Shown: piece by piece, positions 7,964-15,535 of the stretch
How the letters are laid out: the number at the start of each line of letters is the position of its first letter
How positions within the stretch are numbered: position 1 is the first letter of the stretch
Assembly (NCBI RefSeq): GCF_036075115.1
Contig: NZ_CP107958.1
Span: 2,046,001-2,110,000, forward strand
Direction of reading: 5' to 3'
DNA length: 64,000 nt
Source: Streptomyces sp. NBC_00377
Lineage (GTDB): Bacteria > Actinomycetota > Actinomycetes > Streptomycetales > Streptomycetaceae
Notes under the pieces: generated by a model
Databases searched by the model: none
Seen by the model: the letters and a program-made list of their open reading frames with translations, nothing else
What the model was told of the DNA's origin: nothing
Position numbers and translations under genes: made by a program

Positions 7964-8676
7964 CAGGAGCAGTCCGGGCGGGCGGCCTGCAGGTCGCCGC
8001 GCCGGTAGGCCCGGTAGCGGCTGCCGTCGACGTTGCGCGGCTTGCGGGACTGGACTCCGTAGGGGCGCAGGAGCAGAGCGAGGCGGACCGGGGTGAGGTC
8101 GGCGTAGCGCCAGCATCCATCGGCCTCGCCGGGCAGCTCACGCAGGCGCGCGACCAGCTCCGCGGTGCTCACATACTCCGCTGCACCCAGGACGTCGAAG
8201 ATGTCAAGGCAGGCGTGGACAATCGTCCTCGGCCGGCTCGGGCAGGTCAGGAACTCCCCGCACGTGGCCTCGTGGAGGTCATCGAAGCCGTCGAGGTCGT
8301 CGGGACCCTCCAGATCCTCGAAGTCGGGATCGAGGTCCGGATCGAAGTCGGGCTCTTCGTCCTCCACCGGCTCGCACTCGCTGGGCGGTTCGTGCTCGTA
8401 CGCAGCCGCGCAGCAGCAGGAGTTGGACAGCAGCGCGCGCAACTCGGCTCCGGCTGCCATCCGTTCGATCAGCAGGTCGGTGAGCGTGTCGAGCTGCTCG
8501 GTGGCACTGACGCCGACGGGACGGTCGGCGCCGGACAGAGCGGCGAGCTGCCGGTCGAGGTCCTGGATCTCGACGAACACATCGACGATGGCGCGGTGGT
8601 GCGGGTTCTCGGTGACCTCGGTCGGCGCCAGTACGGCGGCGGCGACCTGGTCGATCAGGGTGGGGAACTGCGTCAA
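7960..8676 (-). CDS. acidic protein with DUF3631-like C-terminus
   Basis: A 238-residue protein started by TTG 8676, which overlaps the upstream stop (TTGA). Residues 1-95 are helical. Residues 100-140 contain a cysteine cluster (NSCCCAAAYEHEP) and a run of Asp/Glu repeats (FDPDLDPDFEDLEGPDDLDG). The C-terminus (STAELVARLRELPG, LTPVRLALLLRPYGVQSRK, YRAYRRGDLQAA) resembles the end of DUF3631 proteins, normally attached to a helicase-like ATPase that is absent here. It probably represents a stand-alone DNA- or protein-binding tail module. Confidence 0.6.
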   Translation of the reverse strand: MTQFPTLIDQVAAAVLAPTEVTENPHHRAIVDVFVEIQDLDRQLAALSGADRPVGVSATEQLDTLTDLLIERMAAGAELRALLSNSCCCAAAYEHEPPSECEPVEDEEPDFDPDLDPDFEDLEGPDDLDGFDDLHEATCGEFLTCPSRPRTIVHACLDIFDVLGAAEYVSTAELVARLRELPGEADGCWRYADLTPVRLALLLRPYGVQSRKPRNVDGSRYRAYRRGDLQAARPDCSC

Positions 8677-9158
8677 CGAATGGGGCCCTTCAGGGTCGGG
8701 GGCAGTGCGGGTCGGGGAAGGTCGGGCATCGCGTACGGCGGTGGTCCTGGCTTGGGGATGGGCTGGCGCGCTCCCAGCTGCGGTGAGCGGGTGCGGGCCG
8801 CGTGGGTGCGCTCGCCCAAGGACCGCCGGGTGATGCCGAGGCGGGCGCGGGCGGTGTCGTACACGTCGTGGGCTTCCCGCGGGCGTACGGCCACGACGTG
8901 GATATCGGTGGTGTGCGTGGAGTTGGCAGGCGCCGGCCGCTGGGCGTAAACGATGCGCCACGCATTGCGGTGATCGACGTAGACCTTGCGGCATCCGGCG
9001 AGATCGCGGGTGAGTTTGGCGCCGAACAGGCGGGCGTTGACGACGTCCTGGAGCTGGGCGAGCGCCAGGTCGCGGATGTCGCTGGGGGCCTGGAGAAGGT
9101 CGGTCAGGGCGCGCGGGTCGAAGGAGAGACCGAAGGCGGGCCGGTCGTGGCCGCTCAT
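8673..9158 (-). CDS. RelE/ParE-like protein
   Basis: A 161-residue protein whose first 115 residues have the pattern of the RelE/ParE fold: two N-terminal helices (ALTDLLQAPSDIRDLALAQL), then KLTRDLAGCRKVYVDHRNAW, RIVYAQRP and DIHVVAVRPREAHDVYDTA. The last 45 residues are a Pro-rich tail. ATG 9158 overlaps the DUF4913 stop. No antitoxin-like gene is adjacent, and it sits inside a coupled operon, so a structural or regulatory role is as likely as a toxin. Assignment is by pattern only. Confidence 0.55.
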   Translation of the reverse strand: MSGHDRPAFGLSFDPRALTDLLQAPSDIRDLALAQLQDVVNARLFGAKLTRDLAGCRKVYVDHRNAWRIVYAQRPAPANSTHTTDIHVVAVRPREAHDVYDTARARLGITRRSLGERTHAARTRSPQLGARQPIPKPGPPPYAMPDLPRPALPPTLKGPIR

Positions 9159-9805
9159 CCGTCCCCCTGGCCGGGTGCGCCGTTCTCCTCGGACTCTGCG
9201 GTTTCGGCGGTGGTCCGGCTCGACGGCGGCGGTCCGGGCAGCAGGCGGTGGGCGGGGCGGTCCGGATCGGTCATGCACGCGGAGAGCGGCCCGCCAGCAG
9301 CTCTGACGGTGGCCATGGCGTGGGTGAGGAAGTCCCGGTGCCAGACGAACAGGCCGGACAGACCGGCCTCGGGATCCTTGTGCTGCTGGTAGGCCAGCCA
9401 CAGGGCGTGGAGCCAGGCGACGACGTCGGCGTGTTCCTGCCACTGCTCGCACCACGGGGCGGCGGTGGTGACCTCCGCCCCGTAGACCCGGACGAGGAAG
9501 TCATCCACCCAGTCGGACAGCGCGTCGAGTTCGTCTTCGTACTCCTCGCCCTCCAGTTCCAGGATCGGGCGGGGCTCCGGCGGGGCGCTCTGCGGCGGCA
9601 GGCCCGCGAACCCCGGCATGCCGAAGGCGCCGAACGGTGAGTCCCTGGGCGGCGGTGCGGAGGCGAGGCTGTCGAGCTGGCGGGCCTGCTCGGCAGATTG
9701 GTCCAGCAGTCTGCGGACGCTCGCCTCAATACTCTCCAGATCGGACTCCGGCAGCCGGACCGGTTCCATCTCCCCGTCCTCCGGGGGGTCTATGGATTCA
9801 GGCAC
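9155..9805 (-). CDS. DUF4913 family protein
   Basis: A 216-residue protein containing a DUF4913 domain at about residues 90-195: LSDWVDDFLVRVYGAEV, PWCEQWQEHADVVAWLHALW, VWHRDFLTHAMATV and PDRPAHRLLP are typical of this actinobacterial family, which is common on plasmids and integrative elements. An acidic coiled-coil-like segment precedes it. It is the first gene after the minus face of palindrome B, with AAGGAGG before the ATG. Molecular function is not established for the family. Confidence 0.8.
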   Translation of the reverse strand: MPESIDPPEDGEMEPVRLPESDLESIEASVRRLLDQSAEQARQLDSLASAPPPRDSPFGAFGMPGFAGLPPQSAPPEPRPILELEGEEYEDELDALSDWVDDFLVRVYGAEVTTAAPWCEQWQEHADVVAWLHALWLAYQQHKDPEAGLSGLFVWHRDFLTHAMATVRAAGGPLSACMTDPDRPAHRLLPGPPPSSRTTAETAESEENGAPGQGDG

Positions 9806-9854
9806 GAAAAGGGGCCTCCTTGAGCCGCGGCCGTTGGGCGTGAATTGCGGCTCA

Positions 9855-9905
9855 AACCATCCGGAGAATCCCCGGTTTCGGTAACCGGGACTGTGCTGCT
9901 ATAAT
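9855..9905. promoter_or_regulatory. palindromic promoter element B
   Basis: CCCGGTT and AACCGGG arms flank TCGGT (9871-9889). On the plus face a perfect TATAAT (9900-9905) follows AACCGG by 11 nt. On the minus face ATGGTT (9860-9855) has the same spacing and precedes the DUF4913 gene. The plus-face transcript would run antisense to the methyltransferase gene at 9976-10731. Confidence 0.65.
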
Positions 9906-9975
9906 GCCCCGCGCGGCACGGCCATGGTGTGACGGGCCACGCACCACAGGCCGTGCCCGCGCTGCACGACAGGGC

Positions 9976-10731
9976 TCAGGATGTGAGGGTCAAGTCGTCC
10001 TGGGACAAAGTCTGTTGCAGCGTTTCGGTGAGCCGGTCGGCGGCTATCTCGGCGTAGTGCTTGGTCTTCTCGACGCCGATGAAATCACGGCCCTCCAGCA
10101 GGGCCGCGACTCCCGTCGAGCCCGAGCCGCAGGTGAAGTCGAGGACCGTGCCGCCGGGCGGGGAGATCTGCACCAGCTCCCGCATGACGGAGACGGGCTT
10201 CTGCGTGATGTGCTGTCGACTCTTTCCCGACGGCTGCGAGGCGCTGTACAGACCGGGCAGGTAGACCGGGTTCCTGGAGGCGTCGATCGGTCCGTTGCTG
10301 GCCCAGACGACGAATTCACAGTTCTGGGTGAAGCGCCCCTTCTGAGGCCTGGCCTGCGGCTTGTGCCAGGCGAGCACGCCCCGCCAGAGCCAGCCGGCGG
10401 CCTGGATGGCATCCGTGGTGATCGGCAGCTGCCGCCAGTCGGTGAACAGCAGCGCCGTGCCGCCAATCTTGGTGAGCCGGTGAGCCTCGGTCATGATCTG
10501 GGTCAGCCAGAAGCCGTAGCTCCGCTGATCCATGTTCTCGCCTGTGAAGTCCGGCAGTTCGTGACCTGCGTCGGCGGAGGTGTACTTCTGCTTCGCGCTG
10601 CGGGAGGTGCGCTCCTTGGCCGTTCGCCCGCCGCTGTTGTACGGCGGGTCGGTGATGACGGAGTCGACGCAGTCGTCCGGCAGTTCGGCGAGGACGCCGA
10701 GCGCGTCGCCCTGGTGCAGGGAAAAAGGCAA
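9976..10731 (-). CDS. site-specific DNA methyltransferase (DPPY type)
   Basis: A 251-residue amino-methyltransferase that should transfer a methyl group from S-adenosylmethionine to adenine N6 or cytosine N4. The catalytic motif DPPYNSGGRT lies near residue 28, and the AdoMet-binding motif LDFTCGSGSTGVAAL comes later, near 205, so the order is that of beta-class enzymes. KSRQHITQKPVSVMREL is the usual segment before motif I. TTG 10731 has GGGG upstream; upstream in-frame sequence lacks coding bias. No restriction endonuclease is adjacent, so it may protect the element from host restriction. Confidence 0.85.
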   Translation of the reverse strand: MPFSLHQGDALGVLAELPDDCVDSVITDPPYNSGGRTAKERTSRSAKQKYTSADAGHELPDFTGENMDQRSYGFWLTQIMTEAHRLTKIGGTALLFTDWRQLPITTDAIQAAGWLWRGVLAWHKPQARPQKGRFTQNCEFVVWASNGPIDASRNPVYLPGLYSASQPSGKSRQHITQKPVSVMRELVQISPPGGTVLDFTCGSGSTGVAALLEGRDFIGVEKTKHYAEIAADRLTETLQQTLSQDDLTLTS

Positions 10732-11182
10732 AGAGATACCCCAATTCGGGTCGGGTGAGGTGAGGGAGAGACGCTCCGGCCCGCCTGGATAACCCGCGGG
10801 ACCGCATGCGGGCAGGAAGGCACTGCGGGCCGCGCAGCGGCGGGGGCGAGGGGAGGAGCCAAAACTGTAGGGCACGATCCCCGGTTGAGCGCTATCGCCG
10901 CCGAAAACCCCGAAAATGGAGCCTTGATCAGAGACGATTTCGGCAACCGGGGATCCGCCCTTAGTGTTTTGGAACTGCCCGGCGGACCACGCCGATGGCG
11001 CATCCCCGCCCCTGCCTTCGTGGAGGTATCCCCATGTCCTGGCACACCTGACCCGACGCCCCGTGCCGGTGCGAGCGGCAACTCGCGCACGTGTACCTAG
11101 GCCCCGATTTACCCACCACCCGGCCGTCGCGCCCTTTCCTCAACGACGCACGCGCCGCCGGGACTTCACCAAGGACCTCGTT
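10732..11182. promoter_or_regulatory. divergent promoter region between methyltransferase and conjugation genes
   Basis: This intergenic stretch carries two reduced copies of the palindrome. At 10881-10886 the minus-strand AACCGG is followed after 11 nt by TACAGT (10869-10864), pointing to the methyltransferase. At 10938-10950 TTTCGGCAACCGG is followed after 11 nt by TAGTGT (10962-10967), pointing to the conjugation genes. No convincing gene lies in between. Confidence 0.55.
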
Positions 11183-11260
11183 GTGACATCGCTCTACCCT
11201 CCCCTGCCCGCGCACCGGTCTCCGGCTCGTGACGGCCGCCCGGGAGGCGTCCCCGATTGA
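11183..11260 (+). CDS. possible short leader ORF
   Basis: A 25-codon frame starting with GTG 11183, preceded by AAGGA, ends as TTGA overlapping the start of the NlpC/transglycosylase gene. The product (VTSLYPPLPAHRSPARDG...) has no recognised motif. The overlap fits translational coupling, but the frame is short and the codon bias only moderate. Confidence 0.3.
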   Translation: MTSLYPPLPAHRSPARDGRPGGVPD

Positions 11261-12372
11261 AGGGCGTAGCCGCCGGCATCGGCGTCTTCGTCCTCTCTCC
11301 TCTCCTCCTCGCCGGCACGGCCATGCTGATGGCCACCAGCAGCGAGGCCGCCCAGACCACCTACTCGTCCTTCAGCTGCGTGGGCGACGTCGACACCGAC
11401 ACGGTCGTCGAGCAGGTCACCAAGATCCTCAACGGTGCGACCGCCAAGGACGTGCACGTCGAGGGCCTGTCCCTGCCCGAGGAACAGATCCCCAACGCCC
11501 GCACGATCGTGGCCACCGGGATCGGCCTCCACGTGCCTAAGAAGGGCCAGATCATCGCGCTCGCCACCGCGATGCAGGAATCACGGCTGCGCAACCTGAA
11601 CTCTGGCGACCGCGACTCGCTGGGTCTGTTTCAGCAACGGCCGAGCCAGGGCTGGGGCACCGCTACGGAGATCCACGACCCCGTCTACGCGAGCGAGCAG
11701 TTCTACAAGCACCTGCTCGCGGTGGACGGTTGGCAGCAGCTGACCGTCGCCCAGGCCGCGCAGAAGGTCCAGCGCTCCGGCTACCCCGACGCCTACGCCG
11801 ACTGGGAGGAGCTGGCGACCGCCCTCCAGAAGGCGATCGCCGCGACGTTCCCCGACGCCGACCAGGACACCAGCGAGACGAACACCACTTCCAGTACCGC
11901 GCCCTGTGCGGCGGCCGAGGACGGCTCCGGGTACGGCACCATCCCGGAAGGGTCGGTACCGAAGGGCTACGCGATCCCGAAGGACGCCGATCCGAAGGCG
12001 CGCAAGGCGATCGCCTGGGCGATGGCGCGGCTCGGGACGATGTACCAGTGGGGCGGCACCTGCACGGCGCCGCACGGCCCCGACCCGATGGGCCGCTGCG
12101 ACTGCAGCTCGCTGACCCAGCAAGCGTACAAGCACGCCGGCGTCCAGCTCACCCGCACCACGTACACCCAGGTCAACGAGGGCAAGGCAGTGTCCCCCAA
12201 GGCACTCAAGCCCGGTGACCTGATCTTCTCCCGCGGCAGCGCCGCCCGCCCCGAACACGTCGGCATGTACATCGGCTCGGGACTCGCGATCGAGGCCCCC
12301 CGTACCGGAAAGCCTGTGCGGATCACGCCGCTCGCGGACTGGGACATCCTCGCCGCCCGCCGCGTCACCTGA
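11257..12372 (+). CDS. bifunctional lytic transglycosylase / NlpC-P60 hydrolase
   Basis: A 371-residue exported cell-wall enzyme. An N-terminal hydrophobic segment (residues 5-28) anchors or exports it. Residues 85-190 are a lysozyme-like domain (IIALATAMQESRLRNL, GDRDSLGLFQQRPSQGWG). Residues 245-365 are an NlpC/P60 peptidase: catalytic Cys in GRCDCSSLTQQAYKHAG, His in RPEHVGMYIGSG. Together they open peptidoglycan, as the VirB1-like component of Gram-positive conjugation systems does. TTG 11257 has GGGAGG at a suitable distance. It opens the plus-strand conjugation block. Confidence 0.9.
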   Translation: MKGVAAGIGVFVLSPLLLAGTAMLMATSSEAAQTTYSSFSCVGDVDTDTVVEQVTKILNGATAKDVHVEGLSLPEEQIPNARTIVATGIGLHVPKKGQIIALATAMQESRLRNLNSGDRDSLGLFQQRPSQGWGTATEIHDPVYASEQFYKHLLAVDGWQQLTVAQAAQKVQRSGYPDAYADWEELATALQKAIAATFPDADQDTSETNTTSSTAPCAAAEDGSGYGTIPEGSVPKGYAIPKDADPKARKAIAWAMARLGTMYQWGGTCTAPHGPDPMGRCDCSSLTQQAYKHAGVQLTRTTYTQVNEGKAVSPKALKPGDLIFSRGSAARPEHVGMYIGSGLAIEAPRTGKPVRITPLADWDILAARRVT

Positions 12373-12513
12373 CCCCCGGTCGGGGCGCGACATCCCCGGC
12401 ACACCCCCTGACCGGGATACCCCCCGGGGCCTCTTCCGCACTCACCTCGGACGGGCCCCGCAGGACCCGCCGTCCTGCCCACCCTCATTCCCCTGACATC
12501 ACGGAGCACCTAC

Positions 12514-12879
12514 TTGATAACCCGCCACCGCACCCAGCGCGCCCTCGCGGCAGCCTCTCTGGGCCTGGCCGTCGCCGCCGGCGGCCTGGCCACCGCCAGC
12601 ACGGCACAGGCGTACGACACCGGCACCACCACAATCAGCTGCAGTGCGGTCAAGATCCGCAAGGCGCCGTCGAAGACGTCCACCGTCGTGGGCATCGGCT
12701 ACCGGCACGACAAGGTCGTCTACGACCAGTGGGCCTACAAGAAGGCCGAGAAGACCTGGTACACCCACGGCACCGTCACCCGGAAGTCCGACGGCAAGAA
12801 GATCCGCGGCTACATGATCTACAACTGCGCGAACCCCTACAAGACCAACCCGGCACCGAAGCCGTCGATCCCGAAGTAG
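12514..12879 (+). CDS. secreted SH3-like protein
   Basis: A 121-residue protein with a signal peptide (residues 1-33, ending AQA) and a small beta-rich domain: VKIRKAPSKTSTVVGIGYRH and IRGYMIYNCANPYK. Two cysteines, near residues 43 and 107, may pair. The design parallels the 5467 protein. TTG 12514 has GGAG seven bases upstream. Placed between the wall hydrolase and the pilin-like gene, it probably acts at the cell wall during transfer, for example by binding peptidoglycan. This is inference from position. Confidence 0.7.
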   Translation: MITRHRTQRALAAASLGLAVAAGGLATASTAQAYDTGTTTISCSAVKIRKAPSKTSTVVGIGYRHDKVVYDQWAYKKAEKTWYTHGTVTRKSDGKKIRGYMIYNCANPYKTNPAPKPSIPK

Positions 12880-13133
12880 TGCACCCCGGCAGCCGGTTCG
12901 GAGCCTGAGCCGAAGCGCCATCGACAGCGGCCCCCGCCCGACCTGTGGCCTCGTCCAGCCTCGGCACGAAACCTGCGTGACCTCGGGCACGCCACGCCGC
13001 CCCAACGCGGGCGCCGATCGGGCCAGCCGTCTCCCGCACCGCTGTCGGCCTTCCTTCTCGAGGCAGTTGCCTCGCCCCCTCCCCCTTTCTGTGATTCCCG
13101 CGCGCCGGGCTTCGGCGTGCCCAAGGAGCCTCA

Positions 13134-13442
13134 TTGCACCTGCTCGAAACCGTGCAGTATCTGGCCTACGACCCCGGCATCACGCCCTCGGGCGGTGGCC
13201 TGCCCGGCCTCGCCGTGCTCAAGAACGTCGTCAACTCGATCAACCTGTTCGCGATCGTCGCCGTGGTCGGCGCGCTCGCCGTCTCCCTCGGCGTGTGGGC
13301 GTGGGGCCACCACACCGGCGGCCACCAGGCCGAGGCCAACGGCAAGAAGGGCGCGGTCGTCGCGGCGGGCGCCGCCCTTGGTCTCGGCGCCGCGAACGGG
13401 GTCGTGGCGTTCTTCTCCGCCCTGGGGTCGCAGGTCCACTGA
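13134..13442 (+). CDS. small membrane protein, pilin-like (VirB2/DUF6112-like)
   Basis: A 102-residue protein with two hydrophobic helices (about 38-57 and 75-95) around a short polar loop, GHHTGGHQAEANGKKG. The N-terminus LAYDPGITPSGGGLPGLAVL is not a classical signal peptide. Size, topology and position between the wall hydrolase and VirB6-like gene suit the small pilin/VirB2-like protein seen beside SCO6880-type genes, and it resembles what I recall of DUF6112. TTG 13134 follows AAGGAG, and the stop overlaps the next ATG by one base. Confidence 0.7.
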   Translation: MHLLETVQYLAYDPGITPSGGGLPGLAVLKNVVNSINLFAIVAVVGALAVSLGVWAWGHHTGGHQAEANGKKGAVVAAGAALGLGAANGVVAFFSALGSQVH

Positions 13443-14128
13443 TGCCGAAACCATTCCCCTCCCTGTCCGGCTACGGCCTCGGCTGGTCGACCCGCCAGCG
13501 CATCACAGTCCTCGCGACCGGCCTCGCCGTCCTGCTGGCCCTCGCCGTCGTCGTCGCCCTGCTCACCGGCCGCACCACAGCCGGCGACAGCCAGGCCGCC
13601 GCTCCGTCCTCCGGGCCCAGCAGCAGTACCTCCGCGTCCGCCGGCCCGACGGCGTCGGCCGGGGCCGGTTCGGTGGCCAAGCCCCCGCAGCTGGCGGACC
13701 CGGTCGCCTTCGCCAAGGCCGCCGCCGCAACGCTGTGGGCGTACGACACCCGCACCACCAGCCGTGACCAGCAGCTCGCCGGAATGAGGGCGTGGCTGAC
13801 GGCGGAGACGAAGTACGCCGACTGGTCCTCGATCGCCACACAGGTGCCGGATCCGGTGCTGTGGTCGCGGATGGCCGACCAGGACCAGTACGCCACCGCC
13901 ACCGTCACGGAGGCCCACTACCCCTCGGCGTTCAAGCAGGCCCTGGCGGACGATCCGTCGGCGATCACCGAGGCGTACATCTACGCCGTCACCGTCACCG
14001 GCAAGCAGCAGATCGCCTGGAAGAAGGGCGGGGCCGGCGCCGAGGACCGCTCCATCACCCTCGCCGTGCAGTGCCGCCCCAACGCGAACTGCTCGCTGGT
14101 CTCCATCGCCCCCCGCGTCGTGCCCTGA
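13442..14128 (+). CDS. bitopic conjugation protein, VirB8/TcpC-like
   Basis: A 228-residue protein: cytoplasmic tail, one membrane helix at about residues 20-42 (VLATGLAVLLALAVVVALL), a Ser/Ala/Pro linker and an extracytoplasmic domain from about 80 on (FAKAAAATLWAYDTRTTSR, YATATVTEAHYPSAFKQA, ITEAYIYAVTVTGK). That layout matches VirB8/TcpC-type scaffold proteins with an NTF2-like fold. ATG 13442 overlaps the preceding stop by one base. Assignment rests on topology and context. Confidence 0.65.
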   Translation: MPKPFPSLSGYGLGWSTRQRITVLATGLAVLLALAVVVALLTGRTTAGDSQAAAPSSGPSSSTSASAGPTASAGAGSVAKPPQLADPVAFAKAAAATLWAYDTRTTSRDQQLAGMRAWLTAETKYADWSSIATQVPDPVLWSRMADQDQYATATVTEAHYPSAFKQALADDPSAITEAYIYAVTVTGKQQIAWKKGGAGAEDRSITLAVQCRPNANCSLVSIAPRVVP

Positions 14129-14167
14129 CCTGCCCCCAGCCCACCTGAGAAAGGAGGGGATTCCCCC

Positions 14168-15535
14168 TTGGGCTTCTGCGACCTCCCCCTCGCGGACAAA
14201 CTCTGCGCCGTCGGCGACGCCGTCGATTTCGCCTCCGACCCAGGCACGGCCATCGGCAACTGGATGGCCAAGAGCGCGGGCGAACTCGCCGCAGCAGCAG
14301 CCGACTTGGCAGCCGAGGCGGTCAACACCACCACCAAGGTCGACCTCAACGCCGGGTGGTTCCGCGACAACTACGAGATGATCCTGCCGATCGGCCTGGT
14401 CGTCCTCGTCGCCACGTTCTGCGCCCAGCTCGTGCGCGCCGCGATCCGCCGCGACGGCCAGGCGCTCACCCAGGCATTCACCGGCACCGCCACCGGCGTC
14501 CTGTTCGCCTTCACCGCAATCGCCTTCACCACCGTCGCCATCGAAGTCGTCGACGCATTGAGCGACGGACTCTTCAAGGCCGCCAACCTCGACATCGCCA
14601 CGGCAGTGCGGCGGATCGTCAAGGTGGGGCAGATCGCCTCCCTGTCCGGCCTGGGCTGGCTCGTCACCGTCTTCGTCGGCGTCGGCGCCGCGATCGGCGC
14701 CTTCCTCTACTGGTGCGTGATGATGGTCCGCAAGGTCGGCATCCTCGTCATGGTCACCCTCGCCGTCTTCGCCGGAGCCGGCGGCGGCTGGGAGGTCGCC
14801 CGGCGCTGGCGCAAGGGCTGGATCGAAGCCACCGCCACCCTCGTCGTCAGCAAGTTGCTGATGACTGTGATCTTCGTCCTGGGGATCGCCGCGATGGGTA
14901 AGACCGAGGCGAAGGACGGCATCGCCGCCCTTGCCGACGTGATGGCCGGCATCGTCATCCTGGCGCTGGTCCTGCTGTGCCCGTATGCCACGTTCAAGTT
15001 CGTGCACTGGGCCGCCTCCGAGGGCTCCGACGCCGAGACCCTGCACCGCTCCGGCGGAGCCGGTGCGCAGATGGCCCGTCAGCACGCCGAACGCGCCGGG
15101 CGCAAGGCCGCCGCCGCGGTCGCCACTGCCGGAAGTGGCGGTGCCGCGGCCGGAGCGGGCGCCGCTCCCCAGGGGCCGGACTCCGTGCCGGGCGGCTTCC
15201 CCGGCGACATCGCCGCCAACCCCACGCCGGACACCGGCAAGGAAGGCGGCAGCTCAAGCACGCCGTCGTCCGGGGGCGAGGGCATCACGAGCGGTCTGGA
15301 GAAGGCCGTCCAGCCCCCGCCGACCAGCCCTCGTGACGACACCAATGGTCAGGTCGGCGGTGCCCCCGGACAGGGTGGCGGTTCCGGATCGCCCCCCAGC
15401 GGCGGCAGCGGCTTCATGTCGCAGCCCGGCGCAGGCATTTCAACTCCACCGCCGCAGGGCGCCCCGCCGGCACCGAACTCGGCCGGCACCTCCAGCGGAA
15501 CCGGGGCACCGCCGCCTCCGCCCACCGGCCTGTGA
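14168..15535 (+). CDS. polytopic channel protein, VirB6/TrbL-like
   Basis: A 455-residue membrane protein with about six hydrophobic helices between residues 70 and 280 (PIGLVVLVATFCAQLV, GWLVTVFVGVGAAIGAFLY, VGILVMVTLAVFAGAGGG) and a long hydrophilic, Gly/Pro/Ser-rich C-terminal tail. VirB6/TrbL proteins form the inner membrane part of type IV secretion channels. TTG 14168 follows GAAAGGAGGGG. The stop overlaps the next GTG as GTGA, tying its synthesis to the SCO6880-type gene. Confidence 0.8.
   Translation: MGFCDLPLADKLCAVGDAVDFASDPGTAIGNWMAKSAGELAAAAADLAAEAVNTTTKVDLNAGWFRDNYEMILPIGLVVLVATFCAQLVRAAIRRDGQALTQAFTGTATGVLFAFTAIAFTTVAIEVVDALSDGLFKAANLDIATAVRRIVKVGQIASLSGLGWLVTVFVGVGAAIGAFLYWCVMMVRKVGILVMVTLAVFAGAGGGWEVARRWRKGWIEATATLVVSKLLMTVIFVLGIAAMGKTEAKDGIAALADVMAGIVILALVLLCPYATFKFVHWAASEGSDAETLHRSGGAGAQMARQHAERAGRKAAAAVATAGSGGAAAGAGAAPQGPDSVPGGFPGDIAANPTPDTGKEGGSSSTPSSGGEGITSGLEKAVQPPPTSPRDDTNGQVGGAPGQGGGSGSPPSGGSGFMSQPGAGISTPPPQGAPPAPNSAGTSSGTGAPPPPPTGL

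Noticed and set aside
13166-15085. 639-codon minus-strand open frame
   Set aside because: It is the mirror of the VirB6/VirB8-like genes on the plus strand; its composition is Gly/Asp/Arg-rich and its codon bias is wrong for a gene.
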